Source of the DNA: Prevotellaceae bacterium UBA2448
Lineage (GTDB): Bacteria; Bacteroidota; Bacteroidia; Bacteroidales; Bacteroidaceae
Assembly: GCA_002342585.1 (NCBI GenBank)
Contig: DDQG01000009.1
Coordinates: 1 to 64,000 of the forward strand
Length of the DNA: 64,000 nucleotides
Direction: 5' to 3'
The notes below the pieces were generated by a model. That model saw only the letters and a list, made by a program, of their open reading frames with translations. It did no database searches and was not told where the DNA came from. Shown here piece by piece: positions 26,715-35,700 of this stretch; the stretch's first letter is position 1; each line of letters opens with the position of its first letter. Both the position numbers and the translations under genes were made by a program.

Positions 26715-29663
26715 TTATTTTTTTGTTCTCATTGAGGCCTTGCGCTGTTTTACATTGTTAGTTCCCCAGCTCTTTCCGTAGTCGTAACGTGCATTCGGAT
26801 TGCTTGAGGTCTTGCTATTATAGTTAAGAGCGCTTGAAAGTTCATGAAGTACACAGAACGAAGAAGTTGCAATTTCTGTTGCAGTTGTGCGTTTGTCGTT
26901 TAACCAATAATCACGAGCCATCTGGTTGGATGCCATTGATGTGTTATTAGCATTTATAGTATGAGTGTTTCCTGCAGCATCTTTTAATGAAAGTTGTTTG
27001 TTTCCACCAGATACTGTGTATTCCTGTGCCAAACCATAGTTGTTTGTGTACATACTCTGGTATGAAGCACTCGGAAGATTGTCAACGTCAGCATATAATG
27101 ATATGTTCTGGAAATGATAGCGAACAAAATTTTTGAGTACGTCCAGTTTTTCTTTCAGTTCTGAAGCCTGAGGTTCTGGACATCCTTCTGGATAAGTTGG
27201 CGAGAGATCCTCGAACTTAGTATAAATATCTTCTACATCAGGTAATCCTAAAGCGTATGCTGCATCCATTGCATTGTTGTTAGGCACGTATAATGTGTAG
27301 TTGTAAGTGTTGAAGAGCATTACATTTCCATCTACAGCATCAAGAGAGTTGTAGCTGCCGTCTTGCTGGCTGAAAAGTATGTATCGCTCTTGTGGACTCT
27401 TTACTTCTCCTTCTGCTTTTTCAGCAGATATGCCAATCCATGACAGCAATTCTGAGTTGGAGAAAATACCGCAGGCATTGTAGAATTTAGAGAATTGTGG
27501 TGTAGTTCTCAGGATCTCTGCAACACTCTTGATAGTAGGCTGAATAACATGGTCGATACGATATGCTGTACCGTTAGCTTGACTGAAATAAGATGCTTTC
27601 CCTGTATAAAGTTTGGAAGATGGCATGCCGTTATCAATAGCAGCACCACTCTTTATCTCCATTCCAGTACGTGGGTTAGAGTTGAAGTCAATGTAAACTT
27701 CTCCACCATGCTTAGTCTTGTAATAGTGATTCTGAGTTGTTATACCAATTGTGTCACCGTTATTGAGCACTACAGTGTGATAGTTCAGAATGTCAGTGAG
27801 AGCTGACTTAAGACGACGGTTTGGTGCATTAACAGAACCGATATCCATAGATCCAACTAATGAACCAATGGTATTTGTGCTTAAATCATACCTGTATGTT
27901 TCTGCCTGAATTCTTGGCTCACTCTTTTTTGTTGCATCATAGTAGATGTGTATTACTTCTGGGTATGTATGTCCCAGAGTTGTTGGGTCAAGATAGTAAA
28001 TGTCTGATGAGCCAAATGCATCATCATCTGGAATGAAGAATGCGTAGTTGGATTTCATTGAGAGCAAGAAGTACTTGTAGTCTAATGACAAGTAACTTGT
28101 AGTTGCATCTGAATGCCAATCCTGAACAGCCCAGTTCATTACCTGCATATCCTTGTATGTTGATGAAGGTGCAAGTACTGCGCTATACTCGTCTGGTGCA
28201 ATCATTTGATTGAGTTTATAAATCACACCATTATTTGCAATGTTGATGTCATAACCTCCTGGCTTAGTTTGTAGTTTGTCCATGTTCATGCCAAGGTTTT
28301 CACTGGCATCATTCATCAAAGAAGTGAATTTGCTAGGAACAGAACTTACAAATGAAGCATTCTGAAGGTTGCGGACAAATGCTGTCAAGATAGAAGGACG
28401 AGCCTTTTGCAGACTGTCAAGGTTCTCAAACAGATTTGCCTTAGTATTTGGTTTCTTACCATATACATTGATAATGTATTCACCAGAACCTCCTGGCAAG
28501 AAGTAATCCTCCACAGCTTCATCTGTAGGAACAAACATTGCAGCAATGTCTGATAATTGATTCTGGTCTCCAGTTGTGTTGTATTCTGATGGTGGGTAGT
28601 ATGTATTCCATCCTGGGTCGAAACGTAAAATTTCAGTAGTTGACTTGCTGGCTCCGTTTGGATCTACATTTAATGCTGAACCCTGAGAGCGTGAACTCAT
28701 GTATCGTATTTGGAAAATAGAATCATGTTTCTGGTACCCGTATTTAGTAGCAATGTCAGAGTACTGTTCTACCCAGTTATTGTAGTTCTGTGTAGTGGCT
28801 GCGTCAAAGTATGGAGTAGCGTAATAATCCAAAATGTGATCCCAGTACTTGGTATTTGCTTGCTCTTTGATAATCTGAGCCATGTTGCCGGGTTGTACGA
28901 GTACATCCTTAACCTGATGAATATATCCATTCAAACAAGTGATGTCTGATTTGATTACTTTGTTGTTGAAAATAAATACATTCTTAGCTTCAGAATCATA
29001 TTTTTCACCGGTGAGAATTTCGAAGTCGGAATTGTCTCCTGTTGTGGTAATATTATTCTTTACCATGTGCTCACGTGTGAAGTGTACCAACGTTGGAGTA
29101 GTTTTGTCGCTTACACTGTAGATGTCTTTGTTGTTTTGACGCCAGTAATCCCAATAAACATTGTTCTGTGGCATTGATGCAACCTTAACTTGGTTAATTG
29201 TATCGATGACATTGATGTTGGTTGGGTGCTTCATCGCTACGCCTTCTGCGATTGTACTTCCTGCACTGGCATTTGATAACATGCCAATGAGCAAGGCGTT
29301 GTCTAACATGGATGATTTTACAAGTAAGGTCTTCTGAGAATAGGTTAAATCTTCATAAGACGAAACTCCCCAATTGTTTTTGGCAAAGAAGCGTGCGAAA
29401 GCTTCATCATTGGATGGGAAGATGGTTTTACTACCTGTCTTGTCCAGAACCTCGGCATAGCCTAAATCATCAATCAGTCGCAAGTAGGTCGAAAATGTGC
29501 CATCCAAGTGGTCGCCACTTTGTAGCTCAGAGTAGATACTACCGCCGAGCCATGAAGGTGCTTGATCTTCTTTTACGTCACCATATATATCCTTGAAGGT
29601 GTTCTCGCAGGAGTAGCATAGTAACGTTCCGAAGAAAGCAACTTTTAATAGTACTTTTTTCAT
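26715..29663 (-). CDS. multi-FAS1 fasciclin lipoprotein, 982 residues, first gene of the operon
   Basis: A lipoprotein with lipobox LLCYSC (Cys19). Probably four FAS1-like units: about 50-265 (TIFPSNDEAFARFF; H-box NGYIHQVKDVL), 275-490 (MFVPTDEAVEDYF; NNGVIYKLNQMI), 500-710 (FFIPDDDAFG; AYRIDHVIQPT) and 715-930 (LYVPNNNAMDAAYA). Unit limits are by eye. The C-terminus is basic and Ser/Asn-rich. It is translated first in the operon, from a promoter about 160 nt upstream. Tandem FAS1 domains suggest an extended adhesive or ligand-capturing surface protein. The order FAS1-SusC-SusD differs from the usual SusC-first order, which is noteworthy. Confidence 0.78.
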   Translation of the reverse strand: MKKVLLKVAFFGTLLCYSCENTFKDIYGDVKEDQAPSWLGGSIYSELQSGDHLDGTFSTYLRLIDDLGYAEVLDKTGSKTIFPSNDEAFARFFAKNNWGVSSYEDLTYSQKTLLVKSSMLDNALLIGMLSNASAGSTIAEGVAMKHPTNINVIDTINQVKVASMPQNNVYWDYWRQNNKDIYSVSDKTTPTLVHFTREHMVKNNITTTGDNSDFEILTGEKYDSEAKNVFIFNNKVIKSDITCLNGYIHQVKDVLVQPGNMAQIIKEQANTKYWDHILDYYATPYFDAATTQNYNNWVEQYSDIATKYGYQKHDSIFQIRYMSSRSQGSALNVDPNGASKSTTEILRFDPGWNTYYPPSEYNTTGDQNQLSDIAAMFVPTDEAVEDYFLPGGSGEYIINVYGKKPNTKANLFENLDSLQKARPSILTAFVRNLQNASFVSSVPSKFTSLMNDASENLGMNMDKLQTKPGGYDINIANNGVIYKLNQMIAPDEYSAVLAPSSTYKDMQVMNWAVQDWHSDATTSYLSLDYKYFLLSMKSNYAFFIPDDDAFGSSDIYYLDPTTLGHTYPEVIHIYYDATKKSEPRIQAETYRYDLSTNTIGSLVGSMDIGSVNAPNRRLKSALTDILNYHTVVLNNGDTIGITTQNHYYKTKHGGEVYIDFNSNPRTGMEIKSGAAIDNGMPSSKLYTGKASYFSQANGTAYRIDHVIQPTIKSVAEILRTTPQFSKFYNACGIFSNSELLSWIGISAEKAEGEVKSPQERYILFSQQDGSYNSLDAVDGNVMLFNTYNYTLYVPNNNAMDAAYALGLPDVEDIYTKFEDLSPTYPEGCPEPQASELKEKLDVLKNFVRYHFQNISLYADVDNLPSASYQSMYTNNYGLAQEYTVSGGNKQLSLKDAAGNTHTINANNTSMASNQMARDYWLNDKRTTATEIATSSFCVLHELSSALNYNSKTSSNPNARYDYGKSWGTNNVKQRKASMRTKK

Positions 29664-29821
29664 GATTATAAGTTAGTAAAAATATGTTTTAGTATTAGTT
29701 TGACAATTTAGTTTTGTGTGAATGTAAGTTAAGGCTGCTTTATATATTATATAATGTATATTACAGTTCATCCACAATTTTTCCTCTATTATCAGGGCAT
29801 AGTTTACCCTTCTTGGGGACG

Positions 29822-29829
29822 CAAAATTA
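29822..29829 (-). promoter_or_regulatory. -7 box of the SusCD/FAS1 operon
   Basis: TAATTTTG on the minus strand matches TAnnTTTG. It is the only good match between mtaB and the first FAS1 gene and implies an untranslated leader of roughly 150 nt. The 241-nt gap 29664-29904 otherwise holds AT-rich sequence and the palindrome listed separately. Confidence 0.55.
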
Positions 29830-29850
29830 GATTTTTTTATGTTATATAGA

Positions 29851-29868
29851 TTTAACGCAGACGTTAAA
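29851..29868. promoter_or_regulatory. operator-like palindrome upstream of the SusCD/FAS1 promoter
   Basis: TTTAACG-N4-CGTTAAA is a perfect 7-bp inverted repeat covering the -33 position relative to the -7 box at 29822-29829. A further GTTAA/TTAAC half-site pair lies at 29863-29878. A weak terminator for mtaB is the alternative, but no T-run follows on the minus strand. Confidence 0.5.
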
Positions 29869-29904
29869 AAGAGTTAACTGGAGCTATTTTGTAATACGAG
29901 TGTG

Positions 29905-31251
29905 CTAAAATGGTAAAAAATCGGTAGCTTTCAGAGCATCTCCTTTAGTGTTAAAATCTCCGAGTCTTACTTTGGTGATTTTATTGTCCAATTTTATGTC
30001 GTTTTGTGTTTCAACGCGAATATAGTTGTCGGTAAACCCATGCATTGGTTTGCCTTTTGGCGCGTGTTCAAAAAGTACTGGACGCGTACTGCCAATTTGT
30101 AATTGGTAGAATGCTTTCAGTTTCTGTTCAGAAAGGCTGATGAGTTGTTGACTGCGTTCATGTTTTTCCTGTGGACTAACAATATGGGGAATTTCCAAAG
30201 CCTTTGTACCAGGTCGTTCAGAATAGGAAAAAACATGTAGTTGGGTAATTGGAAGTGACTCGATAAACTGCAGTGATTCGTTAAACAATTCTTCCGTCTC
30301 TCCACGTGTGCCTACAATAACATCTGCTCCAATAAATGCATCAGGCATTGATTGCTGGATGTAATCAATCCTGCTGCGGAATAATGCTGTATCATAGTGG
30401 CGATGCATCAGTTGTAATACCTTGTTCGATCCTGATTGAAGAGGAATATGGAAATGTGGCATGAAATGTCTGGAAGATGCGCAGAAGTCAATAATCTCTT
30501 CTGTAAGCAAATTGGGTTCTATACTTGATATTCTGTATCGTTCTATACCTTCTACTTTATCTAATGCTTTTATCAGATCGAGAAATGTTTCGTTTGTTGA
30601 CCTTCCAAAATCTCCTATGTTCACTCCTGTAATTACAATTTCTTTGCCACCTTCAGCAACAACCTCATTTGCCTGTTTAACTAATGATACTATGCTGCCG
30701 TTGCGAGAACGACCTCGAGCAAATGGAATGGTGCAATAAGTGCAAAAGTAATTGCAACCATCCTGTACTTTCAGGAAATAACGTGTGCGGTCACCTCTAG
30801 AACATGAGGGGAAGAATTGTTTAGACGATATAGTTGGGTCGTTGGTAGTATTTGTTTCAGCTGATTTTTCAGAGAGTTCGTGATTTGTGAAGTTTTCAAT
30901 TATCTTATCAATAAGACAGCCTTTGTCTTTTGTCCCTATTACAAGACTGACTCCTGGGGTTGAGGCTATTTCTTGTGGTTTTAATTCTGCATAACAACCT
31001 GTAACTACAACGTATGAACCAGGGTTGTTCTTGATTAGACGGTGTATAGATTGGCGACACTTGTGATCTGCCACCTCGGTTACTGAGCACGTGTTAACGA
31101 TACATATATCAGCAACTTCTCCTTTGCTGACTTTGCGAACTCCGAGTTTTTGCAGTTTTTGTGCAATAGATGCGGTTTCGGCAAAATTCAGTTTGCAACC
31201 GAGGGTGAAATATGTGGCAGTCTTGCCTTGAAGCAGATGTTGTATAGCCAT
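29905..31251 (-). CDS. mtaB: tRNA t6A37 methylthiotransferase (MiaB-like)
   Basis: A 448-residue radical SAM enzyme that converts t6A37 to ms2t6A37 in ANN-decoding tRNAs. The UPF0004 domain has its three cluster cysteines (Cys19, Cys55, Cys86). The radical SAM motif C166-x3-C170-x2-C173 is intact and is followed by IPFARGRSRNG. A TRAM domain occupies the last 70 residues. The LGCKLN opening and the IPFARGRSR stretch favour MtaB over MiaB or RimO. It is a single gene, divergent from the DUF4861 gene, with a -7 box 40 nt upstream. It stops 241 nt before the SusCD/FAS1 operon. Confidence 0.9.
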   Translation of the reverse strand: MAIQHLLQGKTATYFTLGCKLNFAETASIAQKLQKLGVRKVSKGEVADICIVNTCSVTEVADHKCRQSIHRLIKNNPGSYVVVTGCYAELKPQEIASTPGVSLVIGTKDKGCLIDKIIENFTNHELSEKSAETNTTNDPTISSKQFFPSCSRGDRTRYFLKVQDGCNYFCTYCTIPFARGRSRNGSIVSLVKQANEVVAEGGKEIVITGVNIGDFGRSTNETFLDLIKALDKVEGIERYRISSIEPNLLTEEIIDFCASSRHFMPHFHIPLQSGSNKVLQLMHRHYDTALFRSRIDYIQQSMPDAFIGADVIVGTRGETEELFNESLQFIESLPITQLHVFSYSERPGTKALEIPHIVSPQEKHERSQQLISLSEQKLKAFYQLQIGSTRPVLFEHAPKGKPMHGFTDNYIRVETQNDIKLDNKITKVRLGDFNTKGDALKATDFLPF

Positions 31252-31291
31252 TGTGGAATTATACAGAAATAAAAAATCTTTGATTCGGATG

Positions 31292-31299
31292 CAAAGGTA
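31292..31299 (-). promoter_or_regulatory. -7 box for mtaB
   Basis: TACCTTTG on the minus strand, 40 nt upstream of the mtaB ATG. It is back to back with the plus-strand box at 31311-31318, so the two promoters overlap. Confidence 0.5.
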
Positions 31300-31310
31300 C
31301 GAATTTTTCT

Positions 31311-31318
31311 TATCTTTG
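31311..31318 (+). promoter_or_regulatory. -7 box for the DUF4861 gene
   Basis: TATCTTTG matches TAnnTTTG and lies 19 nt before the ATG at 31338. No -33 TTTG at the right spacing. Confidence 0.5.
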
Positions 31319-31337
31319 CAGGAAAATATTAAAAGCT

Positions 31338-32537
31338 ATGAAAAAGTTTGTAAGTTTTGCCTTGCTTGCAATGTGTATTTGCGCAAATGCGAGTGAAGAG
31401 AGTTTTAAGATTAATGTCAGTAACACGAAACTGAAATCTGTCAAGGATTACCCTGTTGTGGTAGATTTGAGAGAATTGAAATTTGCTGTGAAATCAGCTG
31501 TAGTTACACTTAACGGAATAGAAGTGCCATGTCAGTTGGATGATATGAATGGTGACCTATGTCCAGATGAGTTGGTTTTTCTTGCAGATGTTGATGGCGG
31601 TATTGAAAACAAATATAATGTCTGCCTTCGTTCTGAGGGTGAACAGAAGGTATATCCAGCAAGGGTGTATGCTAATATGGGGTTAAACGATAAGTATGGT
31701 AAATACCCAACAATAAACAATATAGAGGCTGCTGGTGATAGTTATTTGTTTAAAGATGTATTTCCTCATGGTGCTGAGCTTGAAAGTGAACTGACAGCTT
31801 ATCGTGTGTATTTTGATAATAGACAGAATATAGATTTGTATGGCAAGCGAAAGCAAGGACTTGAATTGGAGAGAACTCATTTCTATAGTGTGCAGAAAGA
31901 TTTGGATGAAGGACTGGGAAATGATGTGTTATGGGCAGGAGGCAGTATGGGCTGTGGTACTCTTCGAGAATTTAAAAATGGCAGTCCAGTGCTTGTAGAA
32001 AACGTGAAGATTAGAGGTGAACGTATTATTGCTTATGGTCCGTTGCGTACTATTGTGGAGATGAAGGATATGGGATGGAATGGTAATAATATTAAGACTC
32101 GTTATATTCTTTATGCAGGACACAGGGAGGTTGAAGTGCAGGTATTTAGTAATGGTCCATTGGTGAAGTGGCAAATGTGTACAGGTGTACAGAAGGTAGG
32201 TCAGGAGCCATTTGGATGGGTGAAAAAGAATGGATTGGCTGTGTCCTGGGGAAAAGATTTCCCAGATTATGGAAAGAAGGAATTGTATGCACCCGAGGCT
32301 GTCGGACTTGCTGTATATGTGCCAGAGAAGTATTTAGCTGATGTTGCTGAAGACGAACTACAGTATATGTGTGTACTGAAGTTAGATAAACAAAATACTC
32401 TAAAATATTACGTAACTTTTTGTGCGGATATGGAGAAGGAAGATGGTTTTCACTCTGCAGCAGAATGGATAGAGTATGTTCAAAAATGGATGTTCGAAAA
32501 GAAAAATGAAGGTGTAATAATTAAAAAAGCTAAATAA
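31338..32537 (+). CDS. DUF4861-family exported protein
   Basis: A 399-residue exported protein with a signal peptide of about 19 residues (cleavage near ANA). I recognise DUF4861 from ELVFLADVDGGIENKY (about 77-92), the TAYRVYFDNRQNIDLYGKR region (about 155-173) and the LWAGGSMGCGTLREF segment. Members are beta-rich, probably periplasmic, and often occur in carbohydrate-degradation gene clusters of Bacteroidota; the reaction is not known to me. Here it stands beside mtaB and upstream of mfd, not in such a cluster. It has its own -7 box. Assignment is from recalled family sequence. Confidence 0.7.
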   Translation: MKKFVSFALLAMCICANASEESFKINVSNTKLKSVKDYPVVVDLRELKFAVKSAVVTLNGIEVPCQLDDMNGDLCPDELVFLADVDGGIENKYNVCLRSEGEQKVYPARVYANMGLNDKYGKYPTINNIEAAGDSYLFKDVFPHGAELESELTAYRVYFDNRQNIDLYGKRKQGLELERTHFYSVQKDLDEGLGNDVLWAGGSMGCGTLREFKNGSPVLVENVKIRGERIIAYGPLRTIVEMKDMGWNGNNIKTRYILYAGHREVEVQVFSNGPLVKWQMCTGVQKVGQEPFGWVKKNGLAVSWGKDFPDYGKKELYAPEAVGLAVYVPEKYLADVAEDELQYMCVLKLDKQNTLKYYVTFCADMEKEDGFHSAAEWIEYVQKWMFEKKNEGVIIKKAK

Positions 32538-32590
32538 TATAATAAATTAGGATTGGCTGCGTTTAAAGAAGTATAGAACCAATAAAATGT

Positions 32591-32758
32591 ATGCCTATGG
32601 TAAATTCTACTTCTGTATTTCTTTCTCAGCCGTATCAAACAGCGGATCAGGGAAAATCCCGGGTAATTAAAATGAAATCAGAGAAGTTGCTGACTCCAAG
32701 TAGGGATGCAGTGTTCTTTGTACAACTTTTTGCTCGTGCATATAGACATTCTTCTTAA
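32591..32758 (+). CDS. small ORF overlapping the 5' end of mfd
   Basis: An open frame of 55 codons from ATG 32591 to TAA 32756-32758, with in-frame ATGs also at 32597 and 32672. The C-terminal half reads KLLTPSRDAVFFVQLFARAY, close to a short TPS...FARAY pattern I recall from tiny uncharacterised proteins of Prevotella and Bacteroides. If translated it ends inside mfd (23-bp overlap with the GTG start proposed there). The rest of the 168-nt gap between the DUF4861 gene and mfd shows no terminator or consensus promoter. Function unknown. Confidence 0.45.
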   Translation: MPMVNSTSVFLSQPYQTADQGKSRVIKMKSEKLLTPSRDAVFFVQLFARAYRHSS

Positions 32759-35700
32759 GCAGATTGCTTCTGGTAATGAAGCGAAGGCTTTTCAAAAACA
32801 GTTAAGTAACACAAAGATTAAAAGAGTGCAGGTTGGCGGACTTAAAGGTTCGTCAACTGCTATGTTGTTTGCTGGAATCATAAAAGTCGGGGTCTGGTTG
32901 TTTGTGTTAGATGATCAAGATGAAGCTGGTTATTTCTATAACGATTTATTACAACTGCTTGGTGATTCCCAAGTGCTTTTCTACCCGTCTTCATATCGTC
33001 GTGCTATAAAATATAATCAGAAAGATGCAGCTAATGAGATTCTTCGTACAGAAGTTCTGACTCGTTTGCAGAATGTTGATAATGGGAATGGTCTCTTTAT
33101 AGTGACTTATCCAGATGCTATATCTGAGAAGGTTGTATCTGAGAAGGTCCTTACAGATAATACCATACGGATTTCGGTTGGAGATTCTGTAGATCTTAAC
33201 GATTTGGAAAAACACCTCTTTGACTTGGGAATGCAACATGCTGATTATGTCTATGAACCTGGTCAGTTTGCTGTGCGTGGTAGTATTGTGGATATCTATT
33301 CTTTCTCGTCTGAGATGCCATATCGTATTGATTTCTTTGGTGATGATGTAGATAGTATCCGTACTTTTGATGTTCAGTCTCAGTTATCAAAGGATAAAGT
33401 GGATAGCATGACTGTGGTACCTGAGATTGTGAATGATGGTGCGGAGTATGTTTCTTTTTTTAATTTCTTACCAAAGAATTCTGTTTTTGTATGTCATGAT
33501 GTAGTATATGTTTGTGATAAAGTGACGCAGATTTATGAAGAGGGCTTTTCGCGTCAGGCGCAGAGCTCACTTGGAGAAAATGCAGAACAGGATACTGACA
33601 TGAATCGCGATCATATTATGATTCGTGGTGAAGAATTGGTGAGGAAATTATCTGATTACAAAATTGTAGAATTAAAGTCACAAGGAGATATACAGTTCCA
33701 TACTTTACCTCAGCCGCAATTCCATAAGAACTTCGATATGATAAAAGAAGAGTTCTTGCGTTTGCAGGGTGAGGGATACAAGATAAACATCTTTGCTGAT
33801 TCGGAGAAACAGATGGAACGTCTTAGGGATATATTCGATGAGATGTCGAAGACTGAGGCTGATGAGATTGTTTTCTCTCCTGTAAACAAGGCTATTCATG
33901 AAGGTTATATAGATGAGAGCCTAAAACAATGTTTCTTCACTGACCATCAGATATTTGACCGCTTCCATAAATATAGTCTAAAGTCAAGTCTGGCTCGTAA
34001 GGGTAAGGTAGCTCTGACTCTGAAAGAGATTCAACAGTTCGAGATAGGTGATTATGTTGTGCATATAGATCATGGAATTGGCCAGTTTGGTGGACTTGTC
34101 CGCGTGCCGGAGAATGGCGTGATGGTTGAGAAAATAAAAATCACTTATCAGGGTGGCGGTACCATATATGTTAGCATTCATGCTTTGCATAAGGTGTCTA
34201 AATACAAAGGAAAAGAAGGGGAGCCTCCTCGTGTAAGCAAACTTGGTAGTGGCGCATGGGAACGTGTGAAGGAGCGTGTGAAGACAAAGGTAAAAGATAT
34301 TGCTCGTGATTTGATAAAATTATATGCTCAACGTAGAAAAGAAAAAGGATTTGCGTATAGTCCCGATGGGTATTTGCAACATGCTCTTGAGGCAAGTTTC
34401 GTATATGAGGATACACCAGACCAGTTGAAAGCTACGAATGAGGTGAAGGCTGATATGGAGAAACAAAGACCTATGGATCGTCTTGTTTGCGGAGATGTGG
34501 GATTTGGAAAGACTGAGGTGGCTGTGCGTGCAGCTTTTAAAGCCGCAACAGACGGAAAACAAGTAGCTGTATTGGTTCCGACAACGGTTTTGGCATATCA
34601 ACATTTTCAGACTTTCTCTAAGCGTCTTAAAGATTTTCCTGTAAAAATAGAATATCTAAGCCGTGCACGCACAGCAAAGCAACAAAAAGAAATCTTAGAA
34701 GGACTTGCCAATGGAAGTGTGGATATTATAATTGGTACTCATAAGTTGATAGGAAAGACTGTGAAATTTCACGATTTAGGTCTGCTTATAATTGATGAGG
34801 AACAGAAATTTGGAGTGGCTGTAAAGGAAAAACTTCGTCAGATGAAGGTGAATGTCGATACTCTGACGATGACTGCTACACCTATTCCACGAACACTACA
34901 ATTCTCACTTATGGGAGCCAGGGATTTGTCATGTATTCAGACTCCACCTCCAAACAGATATCCTATCCAAACAGAAATACATACGTTTTCACCAGAAGTG
35001 TTTGCCGAAGCAATCAACTTTGAGATGAGCAGAAACGGGCAGGTTTTTATAGTGAACAATCGTATCAATAACCTGGACGAAATCGCAGAGATGGTGCATC
35101 GGGAGGTCCCAGATGCACGTATATGTATAGGTCACGGCAGAATGAATCCAGAGGAATTGGAGAAGATAGTTCTTGGATTTATGAACTACGACTATGACGT
35201 TATGATTTCTACTACTATTGTAGAGAACGGGATAGATGTACCTAATGCTAACACAATAATAATCAATTCTGCTAATATGTACGGACTGAGCGACTTGCAT
35301 CAGATGCGAGGTAGAGTGGGACGCGGAAACAGAAAGGCATTCTGTTATCTTATTGCTCCTCCTTTAGCTGCCTTACCCGATGATACTCGACGACGTCTGC
35401 AGGCCATAGAGAACTTTGCAGATTTGGGTAGTGGTATTCATATTGCTATGCAGGATTTGGATATTCGTGGGGCAGGTAATATGCTTGGAGCAGAACAGTC
35501 TGGTTTTATTGCTGATTTGGGATATGAAACATATCAGAAGATTTTGAACGAAGCTGTTGCCGAATTGCGTGAAACAGAGTTCGCTGAGATGTATGCTGAA
35601 GATTCAAAGACTGAGGATGGAAAACTGACTGGAGATACATTTGTGGACGAAACAAATATAGAAAGTGATATACCTGCATTCCTTCCAGAGGAGTATGTTC

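Noticed and set aside
12271..29663. Recent duplication of one SusCD pair
   Set aside because: The two SusC and two SusD proteins differ throughout, including signal peptides and plug motifs; no long shared DNA segment was seen.
9351..29663. Mobile or conjugative element carrying the SusCD/FAS1 operon
   Set aside because: No integrase, transposase, tra genes, terminal repeats or tRNA attachment site found at either end.
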